A stretch of 64,000 bases of DNA from WHTX01 sp038255145 (GCA_038255145.1 JBBSLP010000002.1:1-64000), one strand, 5' to 3'. Positions 33,084 through 42,047 are shown, numbered from the stretch's first letter. Made by a program: numbers and translations. Notes: generated by a model from the sequence alone, not told the origin.

Positions 33084-33857
33084 GTGGCCGTTCGTCCCTC
33101 CCTCCGGGATCGCTTCCTCACCCCCCGCGTGGCGCGGGCCATGACCTCACCCCTGGGCATCGTCCTGGCCGGTGCCGGGGCCGCGGCGGGCATCCTCACC
33201 GGGTTGGGCCCCGTGGGGGCCGTGGTCGGTGCCGCCGCGTTGTGGGCCGGGCGGGTGGCGGTGGCCGTACCCCGCAACCCCGCTGCTCCCGACATCGAGC
33301 CCAAGGCCGTGGGGGAGCCGTGGCGGGCCTTCGTCATGCGGGCGCTGGCCAACCGCGACCGCTACCACCGGGCCGTGCGGGCCTCGCGCAGTGGGCCCCT
33401 CAACGAACGCCTGGTGCAGATCGGCGACCGGGTCGACGCCGGGGTCGAGGAGAGCTGGGAGGTGGCCCAGCGGGCCCACAGCCTGACCCAGGCCCGCCGC
33501 CAGATCGACGTGTCCGGCATCTCCGGCCAGCTCGACCAGGCCCGGCGCACCCTGTCCGACCCCGCCCTGCCTCCCAAGATGCGCCCCACCTACGAGCGCA
33601 CCGTCGAGGCGCTCGAGGCCCAGATGGCCACGGCGTCACGCATGGAAGAGGTCATCAGCCAGGCCAACGCCGAGCTCGGCCTGCTCGACGCCCGCTTGGG
33701 CGAGGCCGTCACCCGTGTCGTCGAGCTCGGTGCCCGGGCCGGTGACGCCGGCGAGCTCGGCCAGCTCGGCGACGACGTCGAGACCCTGGTCCGGGAGATG
33801 GAATCCCTCCGCCAGGCCCTCGACGAAGCCGGCTCCGTCGCCCGCGGCGGCGCCTGA
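33084..33857 (+). CDS. Membrane-anchored coiled-coil protein of unknown function
   Basis: A 257-residue protein. A Gly/Ala-rich hydrophobic region (about 20-60: GIVLAGAGAAAGILTGLGP, VGAVVGAAALWAGRVAVAV) could form one or two membrane helices. The remaining 180 residues are a charged helical region with long heptads (SGQLDQARRTLSDP, YERTVEALEAQMATASRMEE, DVETLVREMESLRQALDEAG), a likely coiled coil. The GTG at 33084 is used; the open frame upstream is antisense-type noise. It is 5 bp after the VWA gene and should belong to the same operon. It may hold the exterior VWA lipoprotein to an intracellular partner, but that is speculation. Confidence 0.65.
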   Translation: MAVRPSLRDRFLTPRVARAMTSPLGIVLAGAGAAAGILTGLGPVGAVVGAAALWAGRVAVAVPRNPAAPDIEPKAVGEPWRAFVMRALANRDRYHRAVRASRSGPLNERLVQIGDRVDAGVEESWEVAQRAHSLTQARRQIDVSGISGQLDQARRTLSDPALPPKMRPTYERTVEALEAQMATASRMEEVISQANAELGLLDARLGEAVTRVVELGARAGDAGELGQLGDDVETLVREMESLRQALDEAGSVARGGA

Positions 33858-33918
33858 CCCCCACCCGGCCTGCCGCTGAGCGCCCGAGGGTGGGTCCCTT
33901 CCTGCCGTCCACCGTTCA

Positions 33919-33940
33919 GGCGAATCGATATCGAATCGCC
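33919..33940. repeat. 22-bp near-palindrome
   Basis: Arms GGCGA and TCGCC flank a perfect 10-bp palindrome TCGATATCGA, with one A-A mismatch on each side. It lies in the 238-bp gap between two convergent genes, so it is not a promoter operator. A tandem 11-bp repeat GCGTCAGATCA/GCGTCAGATCT follows at 33991-34012. Otherwise the gap 33858-34095 holds nothing recognisable. Confidence 0.6.
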
Positions 33941-34095
33941 GGGCGTCCCGGACCCTGTGCGCTTGACCTGTCGACGCAAAGTGGTTGTCGGCGTCAGATC
34001 AGCGTCAGATCTCCTCGCCAGACGCGAACCGGACGCATGGGCGTACCGCTGGCGTAGGTGGATGCGTTCGGTTCCCGCGCGGGTCAGCGCGCTGA

Positions 34096-34875
34096 TCAGC
34101 CCGGCGGGCCGGCGGCGGTCAGCGCGGCCACCAGGAGCTCGGCCACCTCGGCGGGGTGGGTGTCGAGGAGGCCGTGGTTGGCGCCGTCGATGGCCACGAG
34201 GCGGGACCCGGGCAGGTGTTCGGTGAGGGAGGCGGCGATGAGGGCGTTGGCCGCCGGGCTGGCCGTGCCGTAGGCCACGATGGTGGGCACGTCGAAGCCC
34301 TCCAGGCGCGCCGGGTCATAGCGGGTGGCCAGGGCGGCCCGTACGTCGCGGGCGTTGACCGGGGCCCGTCGATCGAGGGCGGCCTGGGCCCGTTCGGGCA
34401 TGGCCCCGAAGGCGCCGGCGCCGAACCACAGGTCGACCATGGTGGCGATGGCCCCCGGCTCTCCCCGATCCACCGCCGCCGTGTAGCCCGACAAGGTCTT
34501 GTGCGCGGCCGCCCGCGCCGCGCGGTGGGAAGGGTCGTCGTCGAGGACCAGGGCCCCCGTGGCCACCGGTTCCACCAACACCAGGGACGTCACCTCCAGG
34601 CGGGCCCGCAGCCCCACGGCCAGGGCCACCACCCCGCCGAAGGACCACCCGGCCACCACCACGGCCCGGTCGGGGTCGACCTGGTCCTCGATGCCCGCGG
34701 CCAGTTCGTCCACGCTGCGCTCCGGCGGTGGCGGCGCCCCCCGGGCGGCGTCGTGGTCGGCCAGGGTGGGGGTCACCACCTCGATGTCTGGCGGTAGGTG
34801 GGCCCGGACCCGGTCCCAGGACGACGGTCCCCCGGGCGAGCCGTGGACGAGCACCAACGCCGGTCCGCTGTTCAC
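34096..34875 (-). CDS. Alpha/beta hydrolase
   Basis: A 259-residue alpha/beta hydrolase: ALVLVHGSPGGPSSW (oxyanion loop, residues about 5-19), PTLADHDAARG, VVVAGWSFGGVVALAVGLRA (nucleophile Ser in GWSFGG, near 92), PTIVAYGTASPAANAL (an Asp at the usual position is not evident) and ANHGLLDTHP (His). The GTG at 34875 is favoured because GGAGGAGGG lies 4-5 bases upstream; the ATG at 34890 would put that tract inside the coding sequence. It is convergent with the VWA module and divergent from mfd. Substrate unknown. Confidence 0.85.
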   Translation of the reverse strand: MNSGPALVLVHGSPGGPSSWDRVRAHLPPDIEVVTPTLADHDAARGAPPPPERSVDELAAGIEDQVDPDRAVVVAGWSFGGVVALAVGLRARLEVTSLVLVEPVATGALVLDDDPSHRAARAAAHKTLSGYTAAVDRGEPGAIATMVDLWFGAGAFGAMPERAQAALDRRAPVNARDVRAALATRYDPARLEGFDVPTIVAYGTASPAANALIAASLTEHLPGSRLVAIDGANHGLLDTHPAEVAELLVAALTAAGPPG

Positions 34876-34998
34876 GGAACCCTCCTCCATGCGGGGCCCC
34901 CACCGTGCCCAGACCAGGCCCGGCACCCCTCTGGCCGGGCATCGTAACCACGGTGCGGGGTGGTGTCCGCGGCCCCCGGGCAACGGCAGGCCCGGGGG

Positions 34999-35004
34999 TA
35001 CTGT
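34999..35004 (+). promoter_or_regulatory. -10 box upstream of mfd
   Basis: TACTGT, followed 7 bases later by a GTG at 35012 that opens a 25-codon frame overlapping the mfd start. The mfd ATG is 72 bases downstream of the box. Confidence 0.4.
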
Positions 35005-35011
35005 GGGCGCC

Positions 35012-35089
35012 GTGACACCCCCGACGGACCTCCGGGTCGGGTCCTGCGCCGCGCCCACGAGCAGGATGGCCGCGCCATGGCGACGGTGA
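35012..35089 (+). CDS. Possible leaderless upstream ORF overlapping mfd
   Basis: GTG at 35012 encodes a 25-residue peptide (VTPPTDLRVGSCAAPTS, then RMAAPWRR) whose TGA (35087-35089) lies 10-12 bases past the mfd ATG at 35077, in another frame. The Shine-Dalgarno-like AGGA for mfd (35063-35066) is inside it. Translation of this frame could regulate initiation at mfd. There is no family evidence; it may be fortuitous. Confidence 0.25.
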   Translation: MTPPTDLRVGSCAAPTSRMAAPWRR

Positions 35090-38000
35090 CCGCTCCACTG
35101 GCCACGCCGCTCGCCGCCCTGCCCGCCCTGCTGCGCGACGAACCCGCCATCCTCTCCGCCCTCGGGCGCAACACCACCACCCTGTCCGTGCCCGAACCGG
35201 CCCGGGCCCTGGCCATCGCCGGGCTGGCGGCCACGTCGCGCCGCCACCCCTTCCTGGTGGTCACGCCCACGGGCACCGATGCCGACCACCTGGCCAACGA
35301 CCTGGCCGCCTACCTGGGCCCCGACGAGGTCGACGTCTTCCCCGCCTGGGAGACCCTGCCCTTCGAGCGGGTGTCCCCGGCCATCGAGGCCATGGGCCGC
35401 CGCCTGCGCACCCTGTGGCACCTGAGCGACCCCGACCGGGCCCCCCGCATCATCGTGGCCCCCGTCCGCGCCCTCATCCAACGCCTGGTGCCCGAGGCGA
35501 CGGAGGCCGACCCCATCGTCATAGGCCACGGTGACGTCATCGACGCCACCGACCTGGTCGAACGCCTGGTGGCCGCCGGCTACCGGCGCGAGTACCAGGT
35601 GGAGAACCGGGGCGAGGTGGCCGTGCGCGGCTCCATCGTCGACGTGTACCCCTCGGTCGGCGACCTGCCCGTGCGCATCGACCTGTGGGGGGACGAGGTC
35701 GACCGCCTCAGCGAGTTCTCCGTGGCCGACCAGCGCACGGCGCGCGACATCTCCGAGATCGAGATCTTCCCCTGCCGCGAGCTGCTGCCCACCGACGAGG
35801 TGCGGGCCCGGGCCGCCGAGCTCATCAGTACCGAGCCCTGGGGGCGGGACCAGTGGGAGCGCTTGGCCGAGGGCCAGACCTTCGACGGCATGGAATCGTG
35901 GCTCCCGTGGCTGGTCAACGACGAGGTCGTGCTCACCGACCTGCTGCCCGTCACCGCCCAGGTCCTGCTCATCGAACCCCGCCGGATCCGTGACCGGGCC
36001 GCCGACGTGCGGGCCGAGGAGACCGACCTGGCCAGGTCGTTGGCCCGCAGTTGGGGGGTGGCGGATGACGCCTCCATGCGATCGCTGCACGTGGGCTTCG
36101 ACCGCCTGCTGACCCGCACCGATGCGGCCACCTGGTCGGTGACCGCGGCGCCCGAGGGTCCCGACGTGTCCACGGTGACGGCGTCGGGCTGGCCCCCGCT
36201 CATCGGTGACGGCGAGGCCCTGGTCCGCCAGCTGCGGGCGCTCTTGGCCGACGGCTACCGCCTGGTGGTGGGGGCCGACGGGGCGGGGTCGGCCACCCGG
36301 CTGAGCGCGCTGCTGACCGAGCACGGCCTGCGCCTGCACGACGCCTCCGCCCCCGGGGCCGACGTCGACCTGACCAAGCCCGGGGGCTACGTGGTCGTCC
36401 AGCCCCTCGAGCGGGGCTGCCTGCTGCCCAAGGTCAAGCTGGCCGTGCTGGCCGAGGCCGACCTGACCGGCCGCCGGCGGGCCCACCGTCGGGCCCGCCC
36501 CCGCAAGCGCGAAGCCGTCCAGGGCTTCTTCGACGACCTCAAGCTGGGCGACCACGTGGTGCACCACCAGCACGGCGTCGGCCGCTACGGGGGCATGGTC
36601 ACCCGGGCCATCGGCGGCACCGAGCGGGACTACCTGCTGCTCGAGTACCGGGGCGGCGACAAGCTCTACGTGCCCTCGGACCAGATCGACACCGTGCGCC
36701 ACTACACCGGCGGCGAGACCCCCAGCCTCAACCGCCTGGGCGGGGCCGACTGGCAGAAGACCAAGGCCAAGGTGCGCTCCGCCGTCCAGGAGATCGCCCA
36801 GGAGCTGGTGGTCCTCTACCAGAAGCGCGTCCACGCCCCCGGCCACTCGTTCCCCGAGGACACGCCGTGGCAACGGGAGATGGAAGAGGCGTTCCCCTAC
36901 ACGTTGACCATCGACCAGGCCAAGGCCGTCGTCGACGTCAAGGGGGACATGGAGTCCACCCACCCCATGGACCGCCTCGTCATCGGCGACGTGGGCTTCG
37001 GCAAGACCGAGGTGGCGGTGCGGGCCGCGTTCAAGGCCGTGCAGGACGGCAAGCAGGTGGCCATCCTCGTGCCCACCACGCTCCTGGCCCAGCAGCACTA
37101 CCAGACGTTCTCCGACCGCTACGCCGCCTACCCCATCCGGGTCGAGGTCCTGTCCCGCTTCCTGACCAACGCCCAGGCCCGTGAGGTCATCCGCGGCGTG
37201 TCCACCGGCGAGGTCGACGTCGTGGTCGGCACCCACCGCCTGCTGTCCGAGGACGTGAAGTTCCCCCGCCTGGGCCTGCTGGTGGTCGACGAGGAGCAGC
37301 GCTTCGGCGTCAACCACAAGGAAGCGGTCAAGAAGCTGGCCAACAACGTGGACGTGCTCACCCTCACGGCCACACCCATCCCCCGCACCATGGAGATGTC
37401 CCTGGTCGGCATCCGCGACCTGACCGTGCTCAACACCCCGCCGGCCGATCGCCAGCCCATCCTCACCTACGTGGGCGAGCACGACGAACGGGCCGTGGCC
37501 GAGGCCATCCGCCGCGAGCTGCTGCGTGAGGGCCAGGTCTTCTACGTGCACAACCGGGTCCAGGACATCGAGCGGGTGGCCGACCACCTCCACGAGCTCG
37601 TGCCCGAGGCCCGCATCGGCGTGGCCCACGGCCAGATGGACGAAGGCAGCCTCGAGAAGATCGTCATCGACTTCTGGGAGGGGGCCTACGACGTGCTCGT
37701 GTGCACCACCATCATCGAGTCGGGCATCGACATGCCCACGGTGAACACCCTGGTCGTCGACCGGGCCGACCTCATGGGCCTGGGCCAGCTCCACCAGTTG
37801 CGGGGTCGTGTCGGCCGCAGCGGTCACCGGGCCTACGCGTACCTCTTCTTCCCTCCCGAGCGGGCCCTGACGGATGAGGCCTACGAGCGCCTCAAGACCA
37901 TCGCCGAGGCCACCGAGCTGGGTTCGGGCTTCAAGATCGCCATGCGCGACCTCGAGATCCGCGGCGCCGGCAACCTGCTGGGCACGGGCCAGTCGGGACA

Positions 38001-38586
38001 CGTGGCTGCGGTGGGTTACGACCTGTACTGCCAGATGGTCAACGAGGCCGTGGCCGAGCTCAAGGGCGAGCCCGTCAAGGAGCCGGCCGAGGTCAAGCTC
38101 GACCTGCCCGTCGACGCCCACCTGCCTCCCGACTACGTCGAGCGCGAAGACCTGCGCCTCGAGGCCTACCGGCGCTTGGCTGCGGTGACCACCCAGGCCG
38201 AGGTGGACGACATCCGCAAGGAGTGGGAGGACCGCTACGGCCCCGTGCCCGAACCGGCCCTGGCGCTCCTGGGCGTGGCCCGGCTGCGGGCCCAGTGCCA
38301 TCGCACCGGGGTGCGCGAGGTCGTCGTCACCGGCGGCAGCTCGTCGGGCCCCGGCGGTCGGGGCGGGGCTGCGTTCGGGGGGAGCAAGGTCATGGCCCGC
38401 ATCTCCCCCCTCGAGCTCAAGACCAGCCAGTCCCTGCGCCTGGCCCGGCTGTACAAGGGCTCCATCTACAAGGAGGACGCCCAGCAGCTGCTCGTCCCCC
38501 TCAAGGCGGCGTCGACGGCGGCTGACGCCCTCATCGAGCTGTTGACCACTATCGTCCCCGAGCCCGGGGAGCCAGCGGCAAGGTGA
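35077..38586 (+). CDS. mfd: Transcription-repair coupling factor Mfd
   Basis: A 1169-residue Mfd. The N-terminal UvrB-like region (FPAWETLPFERVSP, RGSIVDVYP, DRLSEFS) recruits UvrA. The RNA-polymerase-interacting domain follows (DHVVHHQHGVGRYGGM, RDYLLLEYRGGDKLYVP). The RecG-like motor has ALTIDQAK-type YTLTIDQAKAVVDVKGDM, Walker A IGDVGFGKTEVA, DEEQRFGV, TATPIPRTMEMS, VHNRVQDIERV, GVAHGQMDE, IESGIDMP and QLRGRVGRS. The C-terminal TRCF domain has a Gly/Ser-rich insertion (SSSGPGGRGGAAFGG). It removes stalled RNA polymerase from damaged templates. The ATG at 35077 gives MATVTAPLATPLAAL. It overlaps the downstream lipoprotein start (GTGA). Confidence 0.97.
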   Translation: MATVTAPLATPLAALPALLRDEPAILSALGRNTTTLSVPEPARALAIAGLAATSRRHPFLVVTPTGTDADHLANDLAAYLGPDEVDVFPAWETLPFERVSPAIEAMGRRLRTLWHLSDPDRAPRIIVAPVRALIQRLVPEATEADPIVIGHGDVIDATDLVERLVAAGYRREYQVENRGEVAVRGSIVDVYPSVGDLPVRIDLWGDEVDRLSEFSVADQRTARDISEIEIFPCRELLPTDEVRARAAELISTEPWGRDQWERLAEGQTFDGMESWLPWLVNDEVVLTDLLPVTAQVLLIEPRRIRDRAADVRAEETDLARSLARSWGVADDASMRSLHVGFDRLLTRTDAATWSVTAAPEGPDVSTVTASGWPPLIGDGEALVRQLRALLADGYRLVVGADGAGSATRLSALLTEHGLRLHDASAPGADVDLTKPGGYVVVQPLERGCLLPKVKLAVLAEADLTGRRRAHRRARPRKREAVQGFFDDLKLGDHVVHHQHGVGRYGGMVTRAIGGTERDYLLLEYRGGDKLYVPSDQIDTVRHYTGGETPSLNRLGGADWQKTKAKVRSAVQEIAQELVVLYQKRVHAPGHSFPEDTPWQREMEEAFPYTLTIDQAKAVVDVKGDMESTHPMDRLVIGDVGFGKTEVAVRAAFKAVQDGKQVAILVPTTLLAQQHYQTFSDRYAAYPIRVEVLSRFLTNAQAREVIRGVSTGEVDVVVGTHRLLSEDVKFPRLGLLVVDEEQRFGVNHKEAVKKLANNVDVLTLTATPIPRTMEMSLVGIRDLTVLNTPPADRQPILTYVGEHDERAVAEAIRRELLREGQVFYVHNRVQDIERVADHLHELVPEARIGVAHGQMDEGSLEKIVIDFWEGAYDVLVCTTIIESGIDMPTVNTLVVDRADLMGLGQLHQLRGRVGRSGHRAYAYLFFPPERALTDEAYERLKTIAEATELGSGFKIAMRDLEIRGAGNLLGTGQSGHVAAVGYDLYCQMVNEAVAELKGEPVKEPAEVKLDLPVDAHLPPDYVEREDLRLEAYRRLAAVTTQAEVDDIRKEWEDRYGPVPEPALALLGVARLRAQCHRTGVREVVVTGGSSSGPGGRGGAAFGGSKVMARISPLELKTSQSLRLARLYKGSIYKEDAQQLLVPLKAASTAADALIELLTTIVPEPGEPAAR

Positions 38587-39623
38587 GGGAATTGATCGTT
38601 CGACGACTGGTGCCGACGTTGGGGGTGGTCGCCGTGCTGGCGGCCGGCTGCGGTGGCTGGCGAGACGAGCAGGCGGCCAAGGTGGACACCGCCACGGTGA
38701 CCATGTCCAGCCTGCGCGACGAGGTGACCGAGCTGGCCGACCATCCCGACCTGGCCACGATCTTCAGGCTCGACACGACGGGGGGCGGCCAGACCGACGA
38801 GAGCGCCACCGCCCTGGTCAGCTGGCTGAACGTGCGGGTGCTCGACCTGACCGTCGACGAGGAGCTGGCTCGCCGGGGTGTGGCCGTCGACGACGCGGCC
38901 AAGGCCTCGGCCGAAGAGGAGCTGCGGCTCCAGTTCCAGATCTACCAGCAGCAGCTCGAGGCATCGGGCACCACCCCGGCCACGCCCCAGTCGGCCGAGC
39001 AGCAGTTCGACGCCCTGTCGCCCGACCTGCGCAGCGCCATCGTCGAGCGCGAGGCGGCCCGCAACGCCTTGGCCGTCGAGGCGGCGGGTGAGGCGGGGAC
39101 GCCGCTGCCGGCCACGACACAGGCCTGGTACGACGACAACCGCGGCGACTTCGAGCAGGTGTGCGTGTCCCTCATCGCCACCCAGGACCAGGCCGGCGCC
39201 AGCGCGGCTCGGGCCAGGGTCGAATCGGGCACCCCCTTCGCCACCGTGGCCAAGGAGGACTCGGGCGACGCCAGCGCGGCCGACGGCGGTGCAGCCGGCT
39301 GCGCCTTCACCCCCCAGCTCACGCAGGAGCTGGCCACCGCCCTGACGACGGCGGGCCAGGGCGGGCTGGTCGGACCCCTGCAGCTCAACCAGTCCTGGTT
39401 CGTCTTCAAGGTCGACACCCTGGGCACCGCCGCCTTCGACGACGCCCGGGCCAGCGCATCCAGCAACCGCCTGGCCGCCCGCCAGGCCATCCTCACCGCC
39501 TGGTTCGCCGAGGCGACGCCCACGGTGACCGTCACCCCCCGGTTGGGCACGTGGGACGCCACCAACCTCCAGGTCGTGGCCAACCCCGGGCCTGCGCCCG
39601 CTCCCGCGGCGGTCCAGCCGTGA
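38583..39623 (+). CDS. SurA/PrsA-like lipoprotein, parvulin-type foldase
   Basis: A 346-residue lipoprotein (lipobox VLAAGCGG, Cys near 21). SurA-N-like helices (about 40-150: VSWLNVRVLDLTVDEELARRG, SAEEELRLQFQIYQQQLEA) are followed by a divergent parvulin domain at about 175-275 (AARARVESGTPFATVAKEDSGDASAADGGAAGCAF, TTAGQGGLVGPLQLNQSWFVFKVDTLG). The parvulin FVK-type core is recognisable but it begins CVSLIAT instead of the usual HILV, so isomerase activity is doubtful. It probably folds exported proteins. The GTG at 38583 overlaps the mfd stop. The next gene is a better-preserved paralogue. Confidence 0.8.
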   Translation: MRELIVRRLVPTLGVVAVLAAGCGGWRDEQAAKVDTATVTMSSLRDEVTELADHPDLATIFRLDTTGGGQTDESATALVSWLNVRVLDLTVDEELARRGVAVDDAAKASAEEELRLQFQIYQQQLEASGTTPATPQSAEQQFDALSPDLRSAIVEREAARNALAVEAAGEAGTPLPATTQAWYDDNRGDFEQVCVSLIATQDQAGASAARARVESGTPFATVAKEDSGDASAADGGAAGCAFTPQLTQELATALTTAGQGGLVGPLQLNQSWFVFKVDTLGTAAFDDARASASSNRLAARQAILTAWFAEATPTVTVTPRLGTWDATNLQVVANPGPAPAPAAVQP

Positions 39624-40690
39624 GCCGCCGGTTGCGCACCCTGGCGGCGGCCCTGGCTGTGGCCACCCTGGCCCTGGCCGGGTGCAGCAGCAGCAAGGAC
39701 TCGGCGTCGAGCGACACCACCACCCCCGTCATCACCTTCGACTTCACCGGCACGGCGGCAACGGCCGACGGGATCGACGTCCCCGCCCAGTCCCTGGCCG
39801 AGCAGCTCGACGTGTTCAAGGCCGTTCCCGACGCCGTGAACGCCGCCCTCGGCGATGTGCCCGACCTGCTCCAGCCGGGCAGTGACCAGCCCCAGCCCGT
39901 GGTCGTGGCCGACCTGCTGCAGACCGAGATCATGGTCCGCCTGATCCAGCAGGAGCTGGCCAAGCGGGGCATCACCCCCACGGCCGAGCAGCAGCAGATC
40001 GCCAGCAACAACCTCAAGGCTGCGTTCGGCACCAACCTCGACAAGATGCCCCCGGCCTTCGTGGACACCCTGCGCAACCGCTACGCCGAGTACGTGGCCC
40101 TCGACGTGGCCCTGAACCCCGATCCCCCCGAGGACGAGTTGCAGGCGGCCTACGCGGCCACACCCGAGAAGTGGGAGCGGGCCTGCGCCCGCCACATCCT
40201 GGTGACCAGCGACGCCGACGCCCAGTCCGTGCTCCAGCAGCTGCAGGCCGGGGCCGACTTCGCCGAGGTGGCCAAGGCCCGCTCGCTGGACACCGGCACT
40301 GCGCCCAACGGTGGTGACCTGGGCTGCCTGGCCCGGGGCGAGACCGGTGGCGCCTTCGAGGAGGCGCTGTGGAACGGCCCCGTGGGCGAGATCCAGGGTC
40401 CCGTGACCAGCGAGGTGGGCATCCACATCCTCCAGGTCACCTCCCGCGGCGTGCCCCCCTACGAGGAGGCCCGTGACGACATCCTCCTCGACAAGCGGGC
40501 CGAGCCCTTCGCCGAGCTGGGGGCGTGGGTGACCGTGCGGGCCATCAAGGCCCCCATCACCGTCGACCCCCGCTTCGGCACCTGGGACGCCACCGTGGGC
40601 AAGGTCAACCCGGTGGGCGGGACGGCCCCCGGGCTGTCCCTGACCCCCGAGACCCCCGACTCCACCGTCGTGCCCACGACGACGCGCTGA
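39620..40690 (+). CDS. PpiC/parvulin-type peptidyl-prolyl isomerase lipoprotein
   Basis: A 356-residue lipoprotein (lipobox ALAGCSSS, Cys near 22). Helical SurA-N-like chaperone segments occupy about 60-170. A typical parvulin domain occupies about 185-285: CARHILVTSDADAQSVLQQLQAGADFAEVAK, SLDTGTAPNGGDLGCLARGE, FEEALWNGPVGEIQGPVTSEVGIHILQV. The tail repeats VTVDPRFGTWDATVGKVNP, shared with the upstream paralogue's RLGTWDATNLQVVANP, supporting tandem duplication. It acts outside the cytoplasmic membrane on secreted proteins. The GTG at 39620 overlaps the preceding stop by 4 bp. MazG follows 5 bp later. Confidence 0.88.
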   Translation: MSRRLRTLAAALAVATLALAGCSSSKDSASSDTTTPVITFDFTGTAATADGIDVPAQSLAEQLDVFKAVPDAVNAALGDVPDLLQPGSDQPQPVVVADLLQTEIMVRLIQQELAKRGITPTAEQQQIASNNLKAAFGTNLDKMPPAFVDTLRNRYAEYVALDVALNPDPPEDELQAAYAATPEKWERACARHILVTSDADAQSVLQQLQAGADFAEVAKARSLDTGTAPNGGDLGCLARGETGGAFEEALWNGPVGEIQGPVTSEVGIHILQVTSRGVPPYEEARDDILLDKRAEPFAELGAWVTVRAIKAPITVDPRFGTWDATVGKVNPVGGTAPGLSLTPETPDSTVVPTTTR

Positions 40691-40695
40691 CCCAC

Positions 40696-41994
40696 GTGGT
40701 CACGGGGAGGATCGTGGTCATCGGCCTGGGCCCGGCCGGGCCCGAGCTCGTCACCGCGCAGGCGCTGGCCCGCATCGGCGCCCTCCCCGTGCGCTTCGCC
40801 CGCACCGACCGGCACCCCTCGGTCGGTGCGTTGGGCGACCACGTCAGCTTCGACGAGGTCTACGAGGCTGCGGTCACCATCGACGACGTCTACACGACCA
40901 TCGTCGAGCGCCTGGTGGCCGCGGCCCACGAGCATGGCGAGGTGCTCTACGCCGTGCCCGGATCCCCCCTGGTGGCCGAGCACACCGTCGAGCTCCTACG
41001 CCGGGAGACCCGGGTCGAGGTGGTCGTCGAGCCATCGCTGTCCTTCCTCGACCTGGCCTGGGCCCGCCTCGGTGTGGACCCCTTCCAGAGCGGGGCCCGC
41101 CTGGTGGACGGGCACCGCTTCGCCACCGAGGCGGCGGGGGAGCGGGGTCCCCTGCTGGTCGGCCAGTGCGACCGTCGTGACGTGCTCAGCGACATCAAGC
41201 TGGCCGTGGACGGCGACCCCGGCACCCCGGTGGTGGTGCTGCAGCGCCTGGGCCTGGCCGACGAGCACGTCGTCGAGGTGGCGTGGGAGGACCTCGACCG
41301 CGTCGTCGACGCCGACCACCTGACCTCGCTGTGGATCCCCCACCTGGCCGCGCCGGTGGGAGCCGAGCTCGTGCGCTTCGCCGAGGTCGTCACCACCCTG
41401 CGCGAGCAGTGCCCGTGGGACCGCGAGCAGACCCACGCCTCGCTGCGCCGCTACCTGCTCGAGGAGTCCTACGAGGTGCTCGACGCCCTGGATCGGCTCG
41501 ACGAGGACAGCGGCGAGGGCTACGACGAGCTCGAGGAGGAGCTGGGCGACCTGCTCTTCCAGGTGTACTTCCACGCCACCATCGCTGCGGAGTCCGGGGC
41601 GTTCACCCTGGGCGACGTGGCCCGGGGCATCCACGACAAGCTCGTGCGCCGCCACCCCCACGTGTTCGGCGACGTGGCTGCAGCCGATGCCGAGGCCGTG
41701 GTGGCCAACTGGGACGCCATCAAGGTCGAGGAGAAGGCCGCCGCCGGCCTCGGCCCCTTCGACACCGTGCCCAAGGCCCTGCCCGCCCTGGCCTACGCCG
41801 CCACCCTGCAACGCAAGGCTGCTCCGCTGGGGCGGGCCGTGGCGGCCCCGACCATCGATGCCACCGAGGTCGGCGCCGCCCTGTTCGAGCTGGTCGCCGC
41901 CGCCCGCGCCGCCGGCGTCGACCCCGAAGAGGCCCTACGGGACACCGCCAACCGCTTCCGCGCCAACGTCGAAGCCGCCCGCACCGCCGACTGA
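40696..41994 (+). CDS. mazG: MazG-type NTP pyrophosphohydrolase with N-terminal tetrapyrrole-methylase-like domain (YabN-type)
   Basis: A 432-residue two-domain protein as in YabN. The N-terminal methylase-like domain (about 1-215) has RIVVIGLGPAGPELVT, GEVLYAVPGSPLVAEHTVELL and LAWARLGVDPFQ. The MazG domain (about 225-420) has TTLREQCPWDREQTHASLRRYLLEESYEVLDAL and ELEEELGDLLFQVYFHATIA; the ExxE and ExxD metal-binding set is complete. It hydrolyses non-canonical or excess NTPs. The GTG at 40696 is the canonical N-terminus; a GTG at 40714 with GGGGAGG just upstream is an alternative. This is its usual actinobacterial place between mfd and eno. Confidence 0.93.
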   Translation: MVTGRIVVIGLGPAGPELVTAQALARIGALPVRFARTDRHPSVGALGDHVSFDEVYEAAVTIDDVYTTIVERLVAAAHEHGEVLYAVPGSPLVAEHTVELLRRETRVEVVVEPSLSFLDLAWARLGVDPFQSGARLVDGHRFATEAAGERGPLLVGQCDRRDVLSDIKLAVDGDPGTPVVVLQRLGLADEHVVEVAWEDLDRVVDADHLTSLWIPHLAAPVGAELVRFAEVVTTLREQCPWDREQTHASLRRYLLEESYEVLDALDRLDEDSGEGYDELEEELGDLLFQVYFHATIAAESGAFTLGDVARGIHDKLVRRHPHVFGDVAAADAEAVVANWDAIKVEEKAAAGLGPFDTVPKALPALAYAATLQRKAAPLGRAVAAPTIDATEVGAALFELVAAARAAGVDPEEALRDTANRFRANVEAARTAD

Positions 41995-42047
41995 CCGGCC
42001 CCCCGGCGCCGCAGCGAATCGTCAGCGAATCGCCGGTGGCTCTGCTG

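Noticed and set aside
34096..38301. 1401-codon open frame on the minus strand across mfd
   Set aside because: It is antisense to mfd and rich in Gly/His/Val as expected from GC3 bias. Only its 3' end (34096-34875) encodes a real hydrolase.
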